64,000 bases of DNA from Palsa-504 sp963756575. GTDB lineage: Bacteria; Actinomycetota; Actinomycetes; Streptosporangiales; Streptosporangiaceae. Position 1 is the first letter of the stretch. Each line of letters opens with the position of its first letter. Where the stretch lies: positions 1,054,001 to 1,118,000 of the forward strand of contig CAVWOM010000021.1 in assembly GCA_963756575.1 (NCBI GenBank), written 5' to 3'. Below are positions 26,257 through 35,531 of this stretch, piece after piece. The notes beneath the pieces are model-generated. The model made no database searches and was not told where the DNA came from. It saw only the letters and a program-made list of their open reading frames with translations. The position numbers were made by a program, and so were the translations under genes.

Positions 26257-27859
26257 CCTGAGCGTGCTGCGCAGTCTGGAAAGCGAGAAGGACATCTCGC
26301 TCGACCAGGCCATCAAGGCTATCGAGGACGCCCTGCTCGTCGCCTACCACAAGTCCGATGGCGCGTCGACGGCGGCGCGCGTCGAGGTGGACAGGAAGAG
26401 CGGGCACGTCACCGTGTGGGCCACCGAGGCCAGCTCGGACGGCACCCCGGGGCGCGAGTACGACGACACCCCGGCCGGCTTCGGCCGGATCGCCGCGACC
26501 ACCGCCCGGCAGGTGATCCTGCAGCGCCTGCGCGACGTCGAGGACGAGCTCACCTTCGGTGAGTACGCCGGCCGCGAGGGTGACATCGTGGCCGGGGTCA
26601 TCCAGCAGGGCAAGGACCCCCGGACCGTGCTGGTCGACCTGGGCAAGCTCGAGGCCGTGCTGCCGCCCGCCGAGCAGGTTCCCGGCGAGCGCTACGTCCA
26701 CGGCGAGCGGATCCGCTGCTACGTGCTGCATGTGCGCAAGGGACACCGCGGGCCTTCTGTCACCCTGTCCCGTACCCACCCGGGCCTGGTGAAGAAGCTG
26801 TTCGCGCTGGAGGTGCCGGAGATCGCGGCCGGCGACGTGGATATCGTCGCGCTCGCCCGCGAGTCCGGGCACCGGACCAAGATCGCGGTCCGGTCGAACA
26901 AGCCCAACATCAACGCCAAGGGCGCCTGCATCGGCCCGATGGGCAGCCGGGTGCGGAACGTGATGGCCGAGCTGCACGGCGAGAAGATCGACATCGTCGA
27001 CTACTCCGACGACCCGGCTGGCTTCGTCGCCAACGCGCTGTCGCCCGCCCGGGTGAGCAAGGTGCACGTGGTGGACGCCGCGGCCCGCGAGGCTCAGGTC
27101 ATCGTGCCCGATTACCAGCTGTCGCTGGCGATCGGCAAGGAGGGCCAGAACGCCAGGCTGGCTGCCCGGCTCACCGGCTGGCGGATCGACATCAGGTCCG
27201 ACGCGGTCCCGTCCGACGAGCCGCGCCCCCGTGGGCGGCCCGTCGGCGCCAGCCGGATCGGCCCGCGGCCGGGCTGTCTCCGCCGAGGGCAGGACCAAGG
27301 CCGGAGGGCCGGCGGTTCGCTCCTCGGCCGGCCCCGTGGCGCAGGCCTCCGAATAGCCAGCGCCGCACCAGCACGAGGCGCCAAGCCCGCGCGGCACCAG
27401 CACCAGGCGCCAGCCCGCGCCAAGCACCAGCAGCCCTCCACGCCGGACTCGGTACCCTTCAGCCCCGTCTGTCCCACCAGGCTCGCCAGCCCCCGCGGGT
27501 GGCAGATCCGGCGCGGTTCCCCACCGGTATTCCAGAGCTGCGGACACGGTAGACTTAGTGATGTAATGGCCACGCGCCCCGAGCAGCATGCCCCAGATAC
27601 GCCCGCAATGCGTACCTGTGTAGGCTGCAAGGAGCGTGCAGCCAAGTCCAGCCTGCTTCGCCTCGTAGCGGCTGGGGACGCCATCTTGCCCGACCCGCCG
27701 GCCCGGCTACCTGGCCGGGGTGCATACCTGCATCCCAGCCCGGAATGCCTGGACCTGGCGCGACGGCGCCGGGCGTTCCCTCGGGCCTTGCGCACCACGG
27801 GACCGCTCAGCCTCGATCCACTGGCTGAGTATCTTTGCGGTGCGGGATCCCCGGAATAG
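26246..27859 (+). CDS. nusA: Transcription factor NusA, read through in frame into YlxR
   Basis: NusA binds RNA polymerase and modulates pausing, termination and antitermination. Domains: N-terminal RNAP-binding (1-120), S1 (about 130-200, starting near EGDIVAGVIQ), KH1 and KH2 (about 225-330, including GACIGPMGSRV and QLSLAIGKEGQNARLAARL). The body ends near residue 330. A further 110 residues of Arg/Pro/Gln-rich sequence, then an intact YlxR domain, follow without any stop. Frame +1 from about 27222 gives an Ala/Gly-rich tail that stops at 27356, more like a natural NusA end, so one missing base near the CCCCC run at 27226-27230 is likely. Confidence 0.85.
   Translation: MDIDLSVLRSLESEKDISLDQAIKAIEDALLVAYHKSDGASTAARVEVDRKSGHVTVWATEASSDGTPGREYDDTPAGFGRIAATTARQVILQRLRDVEDELTFGEYAGREGDIVAGVIQQGKDPRTVLVDLGKLEAVLPPAEQVPGERYVHGERIRCYVLHVRKGHRGPSVTLSRTHPGLVKKLFALEVPEIAAGDVDIVALARESGHRTKIAVRSNKPNINAKGACIGPMGSRVRNVMAELHGEKIDIVDYSDDPAGFVANALSPARVSKVHVVDAAAREAQVIVPDYQLSLAIGKEGQNARLAARLTGWRIDIRSDAVPSDEPRPRGRPVGASRIGPRPGCLRRGQDQGRRAGGSLLGRPRGAGLRIASAAPARGAKPARHQHQAPARAKHQQPSTPDSVPFSPVCPTRLASPRGWQIRRGSPPVFQSCGHGRLSDVMATRPEQHAPDTPAMRTCVGCKERAAKSSLLRLVAAGDAILPDPPARLPGRGAYLHPSPECLDLARRRRAFPRALRTTGPLSLDPLAEYLCGAGSPE
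27550..27555 (+). promoter_or_regulatory. Possible -10 element before ylxR
   Basis: TAGACT, 10 bases upstream of ATG 27566, matches the actinobacterial -10 pattern TANNNT. The -35 region is weak (TTCCAG around 27532). It would give ylxR-infB its own promoter inside the operon. Confidence 0.35.
27566..27859 (+). CDS. ylxR: YlxR/RnpM-family RNA-binding protein
   Basis: Small protein (97 residues from ATG 27566; an inner ATG lies at 27608) with the DUF448 signature MRTCVGCKERAAKSSLLR and LPGRGAYLHPSPECLDLARR, including two paired Cys. Homologues bind RNase P RNA or tRNA and lie between nusA and infB, as here. The frame is continuous with nusA, but the intervening 200 bp look intergenic. A -10-like TAGACT lies at 27550-27555. 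No Shine-Dalgarno is visible. Confidence 0.82.
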   Translation: MATRPEQHAPDTPAMRTCVGCKERAAKSSLLRLVAAGDAILPDPPARLPGRGAYLHPSPECLDLARRRRAFPRALRTTGPLSLDPLAEYLCGAGSPE

Positions 27860-27987
27860 CATTGCTCGGGGCGGAACAACCTGGCTAGGTTGCAGGCTTA
27901 ACGCTAGTAGGAACACCTGTCGGAAAGCAGGTCGAGAAGCTGATGAGCGCTCGATGAGCACGCGGCGATGATCACCATAGGCTGAGG

Positions 27988-28017
27988 CCGGCCCGGAGCA
28001 CGCTCTGCCCGGGCCGG
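27988..28017 (+). promoter_or_regulatory. Hairpin in the infB leader
   Basis: CCGGCCCGG (27988-27996) pairs with CCGGGCCGG (28009-28017) over 12 bases, 43 bases before the infB start. Could act as attenuator or processing site in the 201-bp ylxR-infB gap. Confidence 0.4.
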
Positions 28018-28060
28018 GGTCCGGGAAGGGGCCCAGGGGACTGGGCCGAGAAGGAGCGTA

Positions 28061-31000
28061 GTGGCGAAGGTCCGGGTATACGAACTCGCGAAAGAGTTCG
28101 GAGTCGAGAGCAAGGCCGTCATGGATCAGCTCAAGGATATGGGCGAGTTCGTAAGGTCAGCATCCTCGACGATCGAGGCGCCGGTAGTACGGCGGCTCAA
28201 GGAAGCATTCTCCGCCGACAAGGCGGAACAACCAGCACATTCAGGCCAGCGATCGCAGGGCTCCCCGGGGCCGAGGCCGTCGGCGCCGCCCGCCCGTCCA
28301 GGTGGCGGGCCGCGTCCGGGTGGTGCCGTGCCGGCGCCGCCGTCGATCCGTGACGACCGCCCCGCGGCGGTATCCGACGCTCCGCCCGCGGCCAGGCCCG
28401 CGCCCGGTGGCCCGGCCAACGGCTCGGCCGAGCGCGCGGCCGCGCCTGACGCCGCCGCCGCGAGCGGCACTGCGACGGCCCCCGACGCGGGACACCAGCT
28501 GCCGCCGGTCCCGCAGACGCCGGCGTCCCGGCCCGGCCCAGGTGGCCCGGCCGACCAGGGGCTCCCGGCCGACCAGCGGTCCCAGGCCACGCCGGGCGCT
28601 TCCGGCGCCCCGCGGGCGCCCGGAGCGCCGCGGCCTGCGGCTACTCCGGCTGACTTCCGCAGCCCGGCCGGCCCGGCGACGGGCCAGCCCCGTCCCGGCC
28701 CCCGCCCCGCGGGACCAGGCGGTCCCGGCGGTCAGGGGCCCGGCCAGGGTCCGGCCGGCCAGCGCCCCGGTGGCGGCCAGGCTTCCGGTGCCGCGGGCAG
28801 CCGTCCCGACCAGGGCAGCCGTCCTGACCAGGGTGCCCGCCCCGACCAGGGCGCCCGGCCGTCCACGCCGAGGCCCCAGGGGCCCGGCGGTCCCCGCCAG
28901 GGTGCTCCTCGCCCGGGTGGCCCCGGCCCGCGCCCGGGTGCTCCGCGCCCCGGCCCGAGGCCCGGTAACAACCCGTTCAGCTCGACCGCGACCGGTATGG
29001 GCTCCGCGCCTCCGCCCCGGCCGCAGGCTCCGGCCGGACCGGGCCAGAGCCGTGACGGCGGCCCGCGTCCCGGCGGTCCTGCTGGCCCCGGCAGCCCGCG
29101 GCCAGGCGCCCGCGGTCCCGGCGGCCCTCGCCCCGGTGTGTCCGAGGGCGGTCCGCGTCCCGGCGGGTTCTCCGGCGGCGGTCCGCGTCCCGGCGGTCCC
29201 CGGCCGAGCCCGATGAACATGCCGTCCCGGCCGGCGCCTTCCGGCACCGGGCGGAGCGGTCCTGGCGGCCCTGGCCGCGGTGGTCCTGGCGGCGGCCCCG
29301 GTGGCCGTCCCGGTGGCGCCCCAGGAGGTCGTCCCGGCGGCGGTCCCGGCGCAGGCGCGCGGACCGGTACCGGCGGTCCCGGTGGCGGTCCGCCCCGGGC
29401 CGGCGCGGGCGGCGGTCCGCCTCGTCCGGGTGGCGGCGGCCGTGGCCGCAGCGGCACCCAGGGCGCGTTCGGCCGTCCCGGCGGACGCCCGTCGCGGGGT
29501 CGCAAGTCGAAGAAGCAGCGGCGTCAAGAGTTCGACAACATGCAGGCGCCGACGATCGGCGGCGTGCAGATCCGGCACGGCAACGGCCAGGTGATCCGGC
29601 TGAGCCGGGGCGCGAGCCTGTCCGACTTCGCCGACAAAATCGGCGTGAACCCCGCATCGCTGGTGCAAGTCATGCTGGGCCTCGGCGAGATGGTGACCGC
29701 GACCCAGTTGGTCAACGACGAGACGCTCCAGCTGCTCGGAGCCGAGCTGAACTACACCATCCAGGTAGTTTCGCCCGAGGAAGAGGACCGCGAGCTGCTC
29801 GAGTCGTTCGACATCGAGTTCGGTGAGGACGAGGGCGACGAGGGCGACCTGGTGGCCCGCCCGCCGGTGGTCACGGTCATGGGTCACGTCGACCACGGCA
29901 AGACCAAGCTGCTCGACGCGATCAGGCACACCAACCTGCAGGCGCGCGAGGCCGGCGGCATCACCCAGCACATCGGCGCGTACCAGGTGACCACCGAGGT
30001 GGACGGCGAAGAGCGCAAGATCACCTTCATCGACACCCCGGGTCACGAGGCCTTCACCGCCATGCGGGCCCGCGGGGCCGAGACCACCGACCTGGTGGTC
30101 CTGGTGGTCGCGGCCGACGACGGCGTGAAGCCGCAGACCACCGAGGCGCTGAACCACGCGCAGGCGGCGGGCGTGCCCATCGTCGTGGCGGTCAACAAGG
30201 TCGACAAGGAGGGCGCCGACCCGCAGCGAGTGCGGGCCCAGCTCACCGAGTACGATCTGGTGGCCGAGGAGTTCGGTGGCGACACCCAGTTCGTGGACGT
30301 GTCCGCGACCAAGCGGATGGGCCTGGAGAGCCTGCTCGAGGCGATCGTCCTGACCGCCGACGCCTCGCTCGACCTGCGGGCCAACCCGCACCAGGACGCC
30401 CAGGGCGTGGCCATCGAGGGTCACCTGGACAAGGGCCGTGGCCCGGTGGCCACGGTGCTGGTGCAGCGCGGCACGCTGAACGTCGGCGACTCCATCGTCT
30501 GCGGTGAGGCGTATGGCCGGGTCCGGGCCATGCTGGACGAGAACTACGATCCCATTTCTGAGGCTCCGCCTTCCCGTCCGGTTCAGGTGCTCGGCCTGAC
30601 CGCCGTGCCTGGCGCCGGTGACAACTTCCTGGTTGTCTCCGACGACCGGATGGCCCGGCAGATCGCCGAGCGCCGTGAGGCTCGCGAGCGGGTCGCCACG
30701 TTTGCCCAGGGCCGGCGGCGGGTCACGCTCGAGGACCTGGACCAGGCGTTCAAGGCGGGCGAGCGCGAGGAACTGCTCCTCATCATCAAGGGTGACGTGT
30801 CCGGTTCGGTCGAAGCCCTCGAGGACGCGCTGCTCAAGCTCGATGTCGGCGAAGAGGTCAGCCTGCGCGTGATCGGCCGCGGTGTCGGTGCGATCACCCA
30901 GGACGACGTCAACCTGGCCATCGCCTCCGACGCGGTGATCATCGGCTTCAACGTCCGGCCCGCCGAGCGGGCCGGGGAGCTGGCTCGCCGCGAAGGCGTC

Positions 31001-31378
31001 GACATCCGCTACTACTCGATCATCTACCAGGCGATCGAAGAGGTCGAAGCCGCGCTCAAGGGCATGCTCAAGCCCGAGTTCGAGGAAGTCCAGCTCGGCA
31101 CCGCGGAGATCAGGGAGGTCTTCCGGGTGCCGCGGATCGGCAACGTCGCCGGGTCCATCGTGCGCAGCGGCCTCATCCGCCGCGGCGGCAAGGCCCGGCT
31201 GATCCGGGACGGCGTGGTGATCTCCGACAACCTGACGGTGGATTCGCTGCGCCGGTTCAAGGAGGACGCGACCGAGGTCCGCGAGGGCTACGAGTGCGGT
31301 ATCGGCATCGGCTACAACGATGTCAGGATCGGCGACACCATCGAGACCTTCGAGATGAGGGAGAAGCCGAGGACCTGA
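28061..31378 (+). CDS. infB: Translation initiation factor IF-2
   Basis: GTPase that delivers initiator tRNA to the 30S subunit. 1105 residues. The N-terminal IF2 motif (VRVYELAKEFGVESKAVMDQ) is followed by a very long Pro/Gly/Arg-rich linker (about 55-480, with DQGSRPDQGARP repeats), typical of actinomycetes. The G domain follows: G1 GHVDHGKTKLL, G3 DTPGHEAF, G4 NKVDKE. Domains II and III and the C-terminal tRNA-binding domain C2 (ending GIGYNDVRIGDTIE) complete it. AAGGAG lies 6 bases before GTG 28061. Confidence 0.97.
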   Translation: MAKVRVYELAKEFGVESKAVMDQLKDMGEFVRSASSTIEAPVVRRLKEAFSADKAEQPAHSGQRSQGSPGPRPSAPPARPGGGPRPGGAVPAPPSIRDDRPAAVSDAPPAARPAPGGPANGSAERAAAPDAAAASGTATAPDAGHQLPPVPQTPASRPGPGGPADQGLPADQRSQATPGASGAPRAPGAPRPAATPADFRSPAGPATGQPRPGPRPAGPGGPGGQGPGQGPAGQRPGGGQASGAAGSRPDQGSRPDQGARPDQGARPSTPRPQGPGGPRQGAPRPGGPGPRPGAPRPGPRPGNNPFSSTATGMGSAPPPRPQAPAGPGQSRDGGPRPGGPAGPGSPRPGARGPGGPRPGVSEGGPRPGGFSGGGPRPGGPRPSPMNMPSRPAPSGTGRSGPGGPGRGGPGGGPGGRPGGAPGGRPGGGPGAGARTGTGGPGGGPPRAGAGGGPPRPGGGGRGRSGTQGAFGRPGGRPSRGRKSKKQRRQEFDNMQAPTIGGVQIRHGNGQVIRLSRGASLSDFADKIGVNPASLVQVMLGLGEMVTATQLVNDETLQLLGAELNYTIQVVSPEEEDRELLESFDIEFGEDEGDEGDLVARPPVVTVMGHVDHGKTKLLDAIRHTNLQAREAGGITQHIGAYQVTTEVDGEERKITFIDTPGHEAFTAMRARGAETTDLVVLVVAADDGVKPQTTEALNHAQAAGVPIVVAVNKVDKEGADPQRVRAQLTEYDLVAEEFGGDTQFVDVSATKRMGLESLLEAIVLTADASLDLRANPHQDAQGVAIEGHLDKGRGPVATVLVQRGTLNVGDSIVCGEAYGRVRAMLDENYDPISEAPPSRPVQVLGLTAVPGAGDNFLVVSDDRMARQIAERREARERVATFAQGRRRVTLEDLDQAFKAGEREELLLIIKGDVSGSVEALEDALLKLDVGEEVSLRVIGRGVGAITQDDVNLAIASDAVIIGFNVRPAERAGELARREGVDIRYYSIIYQAIEEVEAALKGMLKPEFEEVQLGTAEIREVFRVPRIGNVAGSIVRSGLIRRGGKARLIRDGVVISDNLTVDSLRRFKEDATEVREGYECGIGIGYNDVRIGDTIETFEMREKPRT

Positions 31379-31421
31379 CCTGGGTACCGGCCGGACCAAG
31401 ACACACCAGAGAGAGCGAGAA

Positions 31422-31718
31422 GTGTACGTCGCCGCGCTGACGCTGGACGTCATGCTCGGCGACGTGCACTCGCTCAAGGGCAAGCGGGGCGTGGTCCGGC
31501 CGCTGGTCGCCGAGCTGCGCAGGCGCTATCCAGGTGTCGCGGTCGCCGAGACCGGGCACCTGGACCTGCACCGGCGAGCCGAGATAGGGGTGGCCGTCGT
31601 GTCCGATACGGCCGCCAACGCGATGAGCGTGCTCGACGAGTGCGAGCGCCTGGTGGCCCGGCACCCCGAGATCGAGCTGCTGTCGGCCCGGCAGCGGCTG
31701 TTCAACGAGGAGGAGTGA
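31422..31718 (+). CDS. ylxP: DUF503 / YlxP-like protein
   Basis: 98 residues. Conserved pattern ALTLDVMLGDVHSLKGKR at the N-terminus and an alternating beta-alpha arrangement (VAVAETGHLDLHRRAEIGVA) fit the DUF503 family, found in the infB-rbfA interval in Gram-positives. Role unclear; ribosome-assembly association is suggested only by context. GTG 31422 follows GAGAGAGCGAGAA; 6 bp separate its stop from rbfA. Confidence 0.88.
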   Translation: MYVAALTLDVMLGDVHSLKGKRGVVRPLVAELRRRYPGVAVAETGHLDLHRRAEIGVAVVSDTAANAMSVLDECERLVARHPEIELLSARQRLFNEEE

Positions 31719-31724
31719 CGGAGC

Positions 31725-32162
31725 ATGGATGCCGCGAGGGCGCGCAAGCTGGCGGATCGCATCAGCCAGATCGTCGCGGAAATGCTGGAGCGCCGGATCA
31801 AGGATCCCAGGCTCGGCTTCGTAACCGTCACCGAGTCCCGGCTGACGAACGACCTGCGTGAAGCCACCGTCTTCTACACGGTCTACGGCACCGACGCCGA
31901 ACGAGCCGATACCGCAGCGGCCCTGAACAGTGCCACCGGCATCATCAGGTCCGAAGTCGGCCGGCAGCTCGGCCTGCGCCACACGCCGTCCATCGAGTTC
32001 ATCGCCGACGTCCTCCCGGAAAATGCCCACCGGATCGAGGAACTGGTGTCGCAGGCCCTGCACGCCGACAACGAGCTCGCCCGCGCCCGCGAGGGCGCTG
32101 CCTACGCCGGCGACCCCGACCCCTACCGCAAGCCCGCCGAAGAAGACGACGAGGACGAGTGA
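31725..32162 (+). CDS. rbfA: Ribosome-binding factor A
   Basis: Late 30S-assembly factor, 145 residues. KH-like fold with MLERRIKDPRLGFVTVTESR, LREATVFYTVYG and RHTPSIEFIAD, followed by an acidic C-terminus (EEDDEDE). GGAG lies just before ATG 31725. The stop overlaps the truB GTG start, so the genes are coupled. Confidence 0.95.
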   Translation: MDAARARKLADRISQIVAEMLERRIKDPRLGFVTVTESRLTNDLREATVFYTVYGTDAERADTAAALNSATGIIRSEVGRQLGLRHTPSIEFIADVLPENAHRIEELVSQALHADNELARAREGAAYAGDPDPYRKPAEEDDEDE

Positions 32163-33067
32163 CCGCGCCGAGCGGGCTGGTCATCGTCGATAAACCGGGC
32201 GGGATGACGTCGCATGACGTCGTGGCCCGGGTGCGGCGGCTGGCCGGGACACGGAAGGTGGGTCACGCCGGGACGCTCGACCCGATGGCGACCGGGGTCC
32301 TGGTGGTTGGCGTGGAGAAGGCCACCAGGCTGCTCGGCTACCTGACGCTGACCGAGAAGGAGTACTCGGCCACGATCAGGCTCGGCCAGACGACCAGCAC
32401 CGACGACGCCGAAGGCGAGATCACCGGCACCGCCACGGCTGAGGGCGTTACCGTCGAGGCCATCGACCAGGCGGTGGCCGGCCTGACCGGCCAGATTCTC
32501 CAGGTCCCGCCCGCGGTCAGCGCGATCAAGGTCGGCGGCCAGCGTGCCTACAAGCTCACCCGGGCGGGCGCCGCGCCCGATCTGGCCGCCCGGCCGGTCA
32601 CGGTCTACGAGTTCACGATCACCGGCATCCGCCGCGTGGAAGGGGGTGGCGAGCTGAGCGGGCTGCTCGATCTCGGCGCCACCGTCCGCTGCTCGAGCGG
32701 CACCTACATCAGGGCGCTGGCCCGCGACCTCGGCGCGGCCCTGGGCACCGGCGGCCACCTGACCCGGCTGTGCCGCACCCGGGTGGGCGGCTATCCCGTG
32801 GAGCAGGCCCGTACCCTGGAGCAGCTGGCCGAGCACTTCGAGGTGCTGCCGCTGGCCGAGGCGGCCGCGGCAGCCTTCCCGCGCCGGGACCTCAGCGACG
32901 ACGAGGCCCGCCGGCTGGCTCACGGCGGCCGGCTCGGCCCCGCCGCCCCGGCCGCGGACGTGCTGGCCACGGACGCGCCGACGGCCGCCTTCGCGCCCGA
33001 CGGTACCCTGATCGCCCTGCTCACCGAAGAGTCCGGACAGGCGCGGCCGCTCGTGGTCTTCGCCTGA
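32159..33067 (+). CDS. truB: tRNA pseudouridine-55 synthase
   Basis: Modifies U55 in the T-loop of tRNAs. 302 residues. Starts GTG 32159 within the rbfA stop. The motif LVIVDKPGGMTSHDVV and the catalytic Asp in GHAGTLDPMATGVL are present, as are the RCSSGTYIRALARDLG motif and a C-terminal PUA-like part (about 235-302). Confidence 0.95.
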   Translation: MTAPSGLVIVDKPGGMTSHDVVARVRRLAGTRKVGHAGTLDPMATGVLVVGVEKATRLLGYLTLTEKEYSATIRLGQTTSTDDAEGEITGTATAEGVTVEAIDQAVAGLTGQILQVPPAVSAIKVGGQRAYKLTRAGAAPDLAARPVTVYEFTITGIRRVEGGGELSGLLDLGATVRCSSGTYIRALARDLGAALGTGGHLTRLCRTRVGGYPVEQARTLEQLAEHFEVLPLAEAAAAAFPRRDLSDDEARRLAHGGRLGPAAPAADVLATDAPTAAFAPDGTLIALLTEESGQARPLVVFA

Positions 33068-33116
33068 GGCTCTAGGCTGGCTGGTACAGCGCACAAGACA
33101 AAGGAGAACACCGATC

Positions 33117-34064
33117 GTGTACCGCTGGTACGGCTCGGCCGAAGTGCCTTCGGACTGGGGTGCGTGCGTCGCCACCATCGGCGAGTTCGACGGCGTGCAC
33201 CGAGGCCACCAGCGCGTCGTGGAGCGGGCTCGCGAGATCGCCCGGTCCCGGCCGCTGCCGGTCGTGGCGATCACCTTCGATCCGCACCCGGACGAGGTGA
33301 TCAGGCCCGGCTCGCATCCGCCGCTGCTGACCACGGCCCGGCGCCGCGCCGAGTTGCTCGCGGGGCTGGGCGCCGACGCCGTCTTCGTGCTGCCGTTCAA
33401 CCTGGAATTCTCCCGGCTCAGCCCGGATGAGTTCGTCCGCGTCGTCCTGTCCGAACGGCTCCACGCCGCCGCCGTCGTGGTGGGGGAGAACTTCAGGTTC
33501 GGCCACAAGGCGGCCGGCGACGTGCCCATGCTGGCCCAGCTCGGCGAGAAGTACGACTTCACCGCCGAGGGCGTGCCGCTGCTGGTGGACGACGGCGTGA
33601 CGATCTCCTCGACCTACATCAGGGAGCAGCTGGCGTCCGGTGACGTGGCCGCCGCGGCCCGCGCCCTCGGCCGCCCGCACCGGGTCGAGGGCATCGTCGT
33701 CCGCGGCCACATGCGCGGCCGCGGCCTGGGCTTCCCGACCGCCAACCTGGAGACCCCGCCGCATACCGCGACCCCGGCCGATGGCGTCTACGCCGGCTGG
33801 CTGACCAGCCTGGACCTGGACGGCACGGAGCTGGCCCGCTGGCCCGCCGCCATCTCGGTCGGCACCAACCCGACCTTCGGCGCCGGCGAGCGCACGGTCG
33901 AGGCGTACGCGCTCGACCGTGACGACCTGGACCTGTACGGCACCCACGCCGCCATCGACTTCACCGCCCGCCTGCGCGGCACGGAGCGGTTCGACTCCGT
34001 CGAGGCCCTGATCACCCAGATGCACGAGGACGTGAGCCAGGCCAGGGCCCTCACCGACGGCTGA
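33117..34064 (+). CDS. ribF: Bifunctional riboflavin kinase / FAD synthetase
   Basis: Makes FMN then FAD. 315 residues. The N-terminal adenylyltransferase domain (about 15-180) has GEFDGVHRGHQRVV (with HxGH-like GVHRGH), FDPHPDEV and STYIREQL. The C-terminal kinase domain (about 185-312) has RGRGLGFPTANLETP with the PTAN motif and NPTFG. CAAAGGAGAA precedes GTG 33117. Last gene of the rimP-ribF run; a strong hairpin follows. Confidence 0.95.
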   Translation: MYRWYGSAEVPSDWGACVATIGEFDGVHRGHQRVVERAREIARSRPLPVVAITFDPHPDEVIRPGSHPPLLTTARRRAELLAGLGADAVFVLPFNLEFSRLSPDEFVRVVLSERLHAAAVVVGENFRFGHKAAGDVPMLAQLGEKYDFTAEGVPLLVDDGVTISSTYIREQLASGDVAAAARALGRPHRVEGIVVRGHMRGRGLGFPTANLETPPHTATPADGVYAGWLTSLDLDGTELARWPAAISVGTNPTFGAGERTVEAYALDRDDLDLYGTHAAIDFTARLRGTERFDSVEALITQMHEDVSQARALTDG

Positions 34065-34090
34065 CCCCCGTAGCCCTTTTCATACCGAAC

Positions 34091-34115
34091 GGGGCGGGGT
34101 ATCGAGCCCCGCCCC
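34091..34115. terminator. Terminator between ribF and the convergent esterase gene
   Basis: GGGGCGGGG (34091-34099) pairs with CCCCGCCCC (34107-34115) over 7 bases. It is placed 27 bases after ribF and 10 bases after the esterase stop, so it may serve both strands. Confidence 0.7.
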
Positions 34116-34125
34116 CGCTGCTACG

Positions 34126-35298
34126 TCATCCCAGCGCGGCGTAAAGCGCCCGCTCGAAGTCCTGGTACATCGTCATCGCCTCGGGCGTGACGAACGGCAG
34201 GAAGTTGCTGTAGATCGACCCCGTCACCCCGGTCGTGCGGTCGACCCAGAAGTGGGTGTTGCACAGCCCGGCCCAGGCGCCGGTCCCGGCCCGTCGCATG
34301 CCCGGGATGTCCGCCGTGTTGAGCAGCAGCCCCAGGCCCCATTTGAAGCCCGGGCCCGCGTTGAACTCGCAGGTCGCCGCCGGGTCGCTGGTTCCGATGG
34401 CGGCCGGAAACTCCAGGTCGCCGATCTGGTTGGTGAAGGCCGCGTCGACCGTCTCGGACTTCAGGATCCGGGTCCCGTCGAGCTCCCCGCCGCGCAGCAG
34501 CGCCCGCTGGAACTTGACGTAGTCGCTCGGCGGCCCGTAGAGCCCGTGCCCGCCCGCCCAGTAGTCCGGCTGCTGATTCAGGATCTCCCCGACGGCGACC
34601 CAGGTGCCGTCCTCGCCCTTGACGTGGACCGGGGTCGAGTTCGGCCGCTGCTCGTCGTTCATCAAGAACGTGGTCTGGTCCATGCCGAGCGGCCCGGTCA
34701 CGCCCTCCTTGATGGCCACGTCCAGGCCCTTGCCGGTGACCGCCTCCACCACCTTGCCGAGCCAGTCGGTATTGATGCCGTAGATGAACGCCGTGCCCGG
34801 GTCGGCCAGCAGCGGTGCCTGGAAGGAGGCCGCCGAGCCGGCCACCACGTTCGGGATCCCGGTGACCCGCTCCCATGTGACCAGGTCATCGCTCCAGAAC
34901 CAGTACCCCAGCCCGCTGGTGTGCGTGACCAGGTTCTTGACCGTGGCCTGGCGGGCCGGCGGCCGCAGTCGCGGGGTGTCACCGTCGAAGCCCTCGAGCA
35001 CCTGAAGTTCCCCGAACTCCGGACAGTAGCTGGCGACCGGCGCGTCCAGGTCGAGATTGCCCTGCTCCACCTGCTGGAGCGCGGTCACGGTGCACGGCAT
35101 CTTGGTCATCGACATGATCCGGAACAGGCTGTCCACGGTGACCGGGTCGCTCTCGCCGACCGCCCGCGGCCCCGCCGCGCCCGAGTAGATGACGCCGTCC
35201 CGGTCGGCCGCGATCGCGGCCACGTGCGGCACGCCGCCCGAGTCCACCGCGTCCTGAAGTACCTTGTCGATGGCCGTTCCGTCGATGGAAGCGCTCAT
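34126..35298 (-). CDS. Serine beta-lactamase-like hydrolase (family VIII esterase type)
   Basis: 390 residues, cytosolic (no signal peptide). Class-C beta-lactamase fold with SxxK motif SMTK (about residue 63), a YxN-like IYGINTDW near 192 and a WAG motif (GAWAGLCNTHFW) near 345 in place of the KTG box of true beta-lactamases. This matches family VIII carboxylesterases, which hydrolyse short-chain esters and sometimes cephalosporins. Start ATG 35298. Upstream 300 bp lead to the VOC promoter. Confidence 0.85.
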   Translation of the reverse strand: MSASIDGTAIDKVLQDAVDSGGVPHVAAIAADRDGVIYSGAAGPRAVGESDPVTVDSLFRIMSMTKMPCTVTALQQVEQGNLDLDAPVASYCPEFGELQVLEGFDGDTPRLRPPARQATVKNLVTHTSGLGYWFWSDDLVTWERVTGIPNVVAGSAASFQAPLLADPGTAFIYGINTDWLGKVVEAVTGKGLDVAIKEGVTGPLGMDQTTFLMNDEQRPNSTPVHVKGEDGTWVAVGEILNQQPDYWAGGHGLYGPPSDYVKFQRALLRGGELDGTRILKSETVDAAFTNQIGDLEFPAAIGTSDPAATCEFNAGPGFKWGLGLLLNTADIPGMRRAGTGAWAGLCNTHFWVDRTTGVTGSIYSNFLPFVTPEAMTMYQDFERALYAALG

Positions 35299-35531
35299 GC
35301 GTGACCCCTCCTGGAGTGGACTGCGTCGTTCACATCACGTGCCACAGCGACCCGCCCCACTTGTCACCTTGAGCAGGTCATCCCCCATTCTGTCCGAATC
35401 CCGCCATCCCCGCACCCCCGCCTTCCCCCACCCCCGTGCATGGAGCGCTGACTTCCGGCGGATCCGCCCCGCCCGCTCCGCATCACTCCGTCTCACCAGG
35501 CAACGTCTTCCCTTCCGAGCCATGAAGTCAG

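Noticed and set aside
28241..31483. 1080-codon minus-strand frame over infB
   Set aside because: Produced by the GC-biased codons and repeats of infB; no start signal or domain.
34126..35298. True beta-lactamase
   Set aside because: No signal peptide and no KTG motif; the WAG motif fits family VIII esterases better.
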